NCBI RefSeq assembly: GCF_900626075.1
Contig: NZ_UYZY01000001.1
Location: 124,001 to 188,000, forward strand
DNA length: 64,000 nt
Direction of reading: 5' to 3'
Source: Clostridium transplantifaecale
Lineage (GTDB): Bacteria; Bacillota; Clostridia; Lachnospirales; Lachnospiraceae
This document shows, in pieces, positions 63,397 to 64,000 of the stretch. Numbering within the stretch: the first letter of the stretch is position 1; every line of letters starts with the position of its first letter. The notes under the pieces were generated by a model, which saw nothing but the letters and a program-made list of their open reading frames with translations, had not been told where the DNA came from and did not search any database. Position numbers and translations under genes: made by a program.

Positions 63397-64000
63397 TATT
63401 CATGCACATATTTTACCAGGAATTGACGATGGGCCGGAGACAATGGAGGAGACCCGGAGGATGCTCTTAAAAGCTTTTGAGCAGGGGATACGAAGCATCA
63501 TTGCAACCCCTCATTTTTTCCGCAGACATTATGAACCGGATGTGGAGCGGATTTATGAACTTGTGGATGCCGTTCGGGCCGAGGCCGAGGTCCTGACCCC
63601 AGGGCTTGCTATTTATCCAGGACAGGAGATTATGTATTTTTATGAAATAGAAGAATACCTGTCTGAACATAAGCTCTTAACTCTGGCAGGTTCAAGATAT
63701 GTGTTGATAGAATTTCAGCCGACTGTTGTCTACAGCAGGCTGGAGCTGGCACTGCGTAAAATGATATTTGCCGGATACATACCTGTTCTTGCCCATGCAG
63801 AGCGTTACTTTTGCTTAAGACGAAATGACAGGCTGCAAGAACTGTCGGCAGCCGGCATGCGTATGCAGATGAATTACGAGAGCCTGGAAACAGGAACGAA
63901 TTTTTCCGACAGGCGGTGGTGCCGAAAGATGATATTGGAGAACCAGTTTGATTTCCTTAGTACCGACATGCACGGAATAAGCCACAGGCCTCCGGACTGT
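63383..64000 (+). CDS. PHP-type protein-tyrosine phosphatase (CpsB/YwqE family), locus 3, 5' part
   Basis: The frame starts MGMIDIHAHILPGIDDGPETMEET, 8 bases after AGGAG, and runs off the window after 206 codons with no stop. HFFRRHYEPD, HAERYFC and STDMHG supply the other PHP motifs. It is more diverged than the locus 1 and 2 copies are from each other. It marks the beginning of a third capsule operon. Confidence 0.88.
   Translation, partial: MGMIDIHAHILPGIDDGPETMEETRRMLLKAFEQGIRSIIATPHFFRRHYEPDVERIYELVDAVRAEAEVLTPGLAIYPGQEIMYFYEIEEYLSEHKLLTLAGSRYVLIEFQPTVVYSRLELALRKMIFAGYIPVLAHAERYFCLRRNDRLQELSAAGMRMQMNYESLETGTNFSDRRWCRKMILENQFDFLSTDMHGISHRPPDC

Noticed and set aside
1..64000. CRISPR array, tRNA or rRNA genes
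   Set aside because: No regularly spaced identical repeats and no recognisable tRNA or rRNA sequence were found on either strand.

Overview
The window looks like chromosome of a Lachnospiraceae-type (Clostridium cluster XIVa) gut Firmicute. This is inferred from moderate GC with AT-rich accessory stretches, AGGAGG-type ribosome sites, a Gram-positive capsule core (PHP phosphatase, Wzz-like co-polymerase, split BY-kinase, LytR-CpsA-Psr ligase) and the absence of outer-membrane export genes. No rRNA or tRNA anchors the species. Nearly every real gene reads on the + strand.

Layout. (1) 1-4560: the tail of a catabolic operon: the swivel subunit of an aconitase-X-type enzyme (partial), a three-component TRAP transporter and a LarA-like protein. 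(2) 4600-5510: no coding gene, but two divergent, homologous, highly structured elements that look like noncoding RNAs. (3) 5650-39407: capsule locus 1. It starts with a tyrosine recombinase and an invertible promoter segment, followed by the regulatory and assembly core, a secreted protein, a GDP-mannuronate-type sugar pathway with a heparinase II/III-like lyase, five glycosyltransferases, acetyltransferases, polymerase and flippase. It ends in a 2-kb pseudogene graveyard. (4) 40025-61586: capsule locus 2, with its own recombinase and invertible segment and the same core, then dTDP-4-amino-4,6-dideoxyhexose synthesis, a dedicated acyl-assembly module (FabH-like synthase, two carrier proteins, two reductases, acyl-adenylating enzyme, carboxyltransferase), one GT56-type glycosyltransferase, polymerase and flippase. 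(5) 61909-64000: the start of capsule locus 3: a third recombinase, a third invertible segment, a small ORF and a PHP phosphatase running off the window.

How it fits together. Each capsule locus is headed by a recombinase whose stop codon lies 2-45 bases before the first of a pair of inverted sites of the form AACATAAT-NNNN-ATTATGTT. The 4-base centre differs by locus (AGTG, ATAG, GTGG) and appears reverse-complemented at the far site. The segments between carry promoter-like sequences, and in this assembly the best matches in all three point away from the capsule genes, so all three loci appear to be OFF. A second switch layer is present in locus 1: runs of 9-11 G inside genes for acetyltransferases and a CapK-like ligase, one of which is now out of frame. 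The window therefore reads as a surface-polysaccharide diversity region with promoter inversion deciding which capsule is made and slipped-strand tracts deciding how it is decorated.
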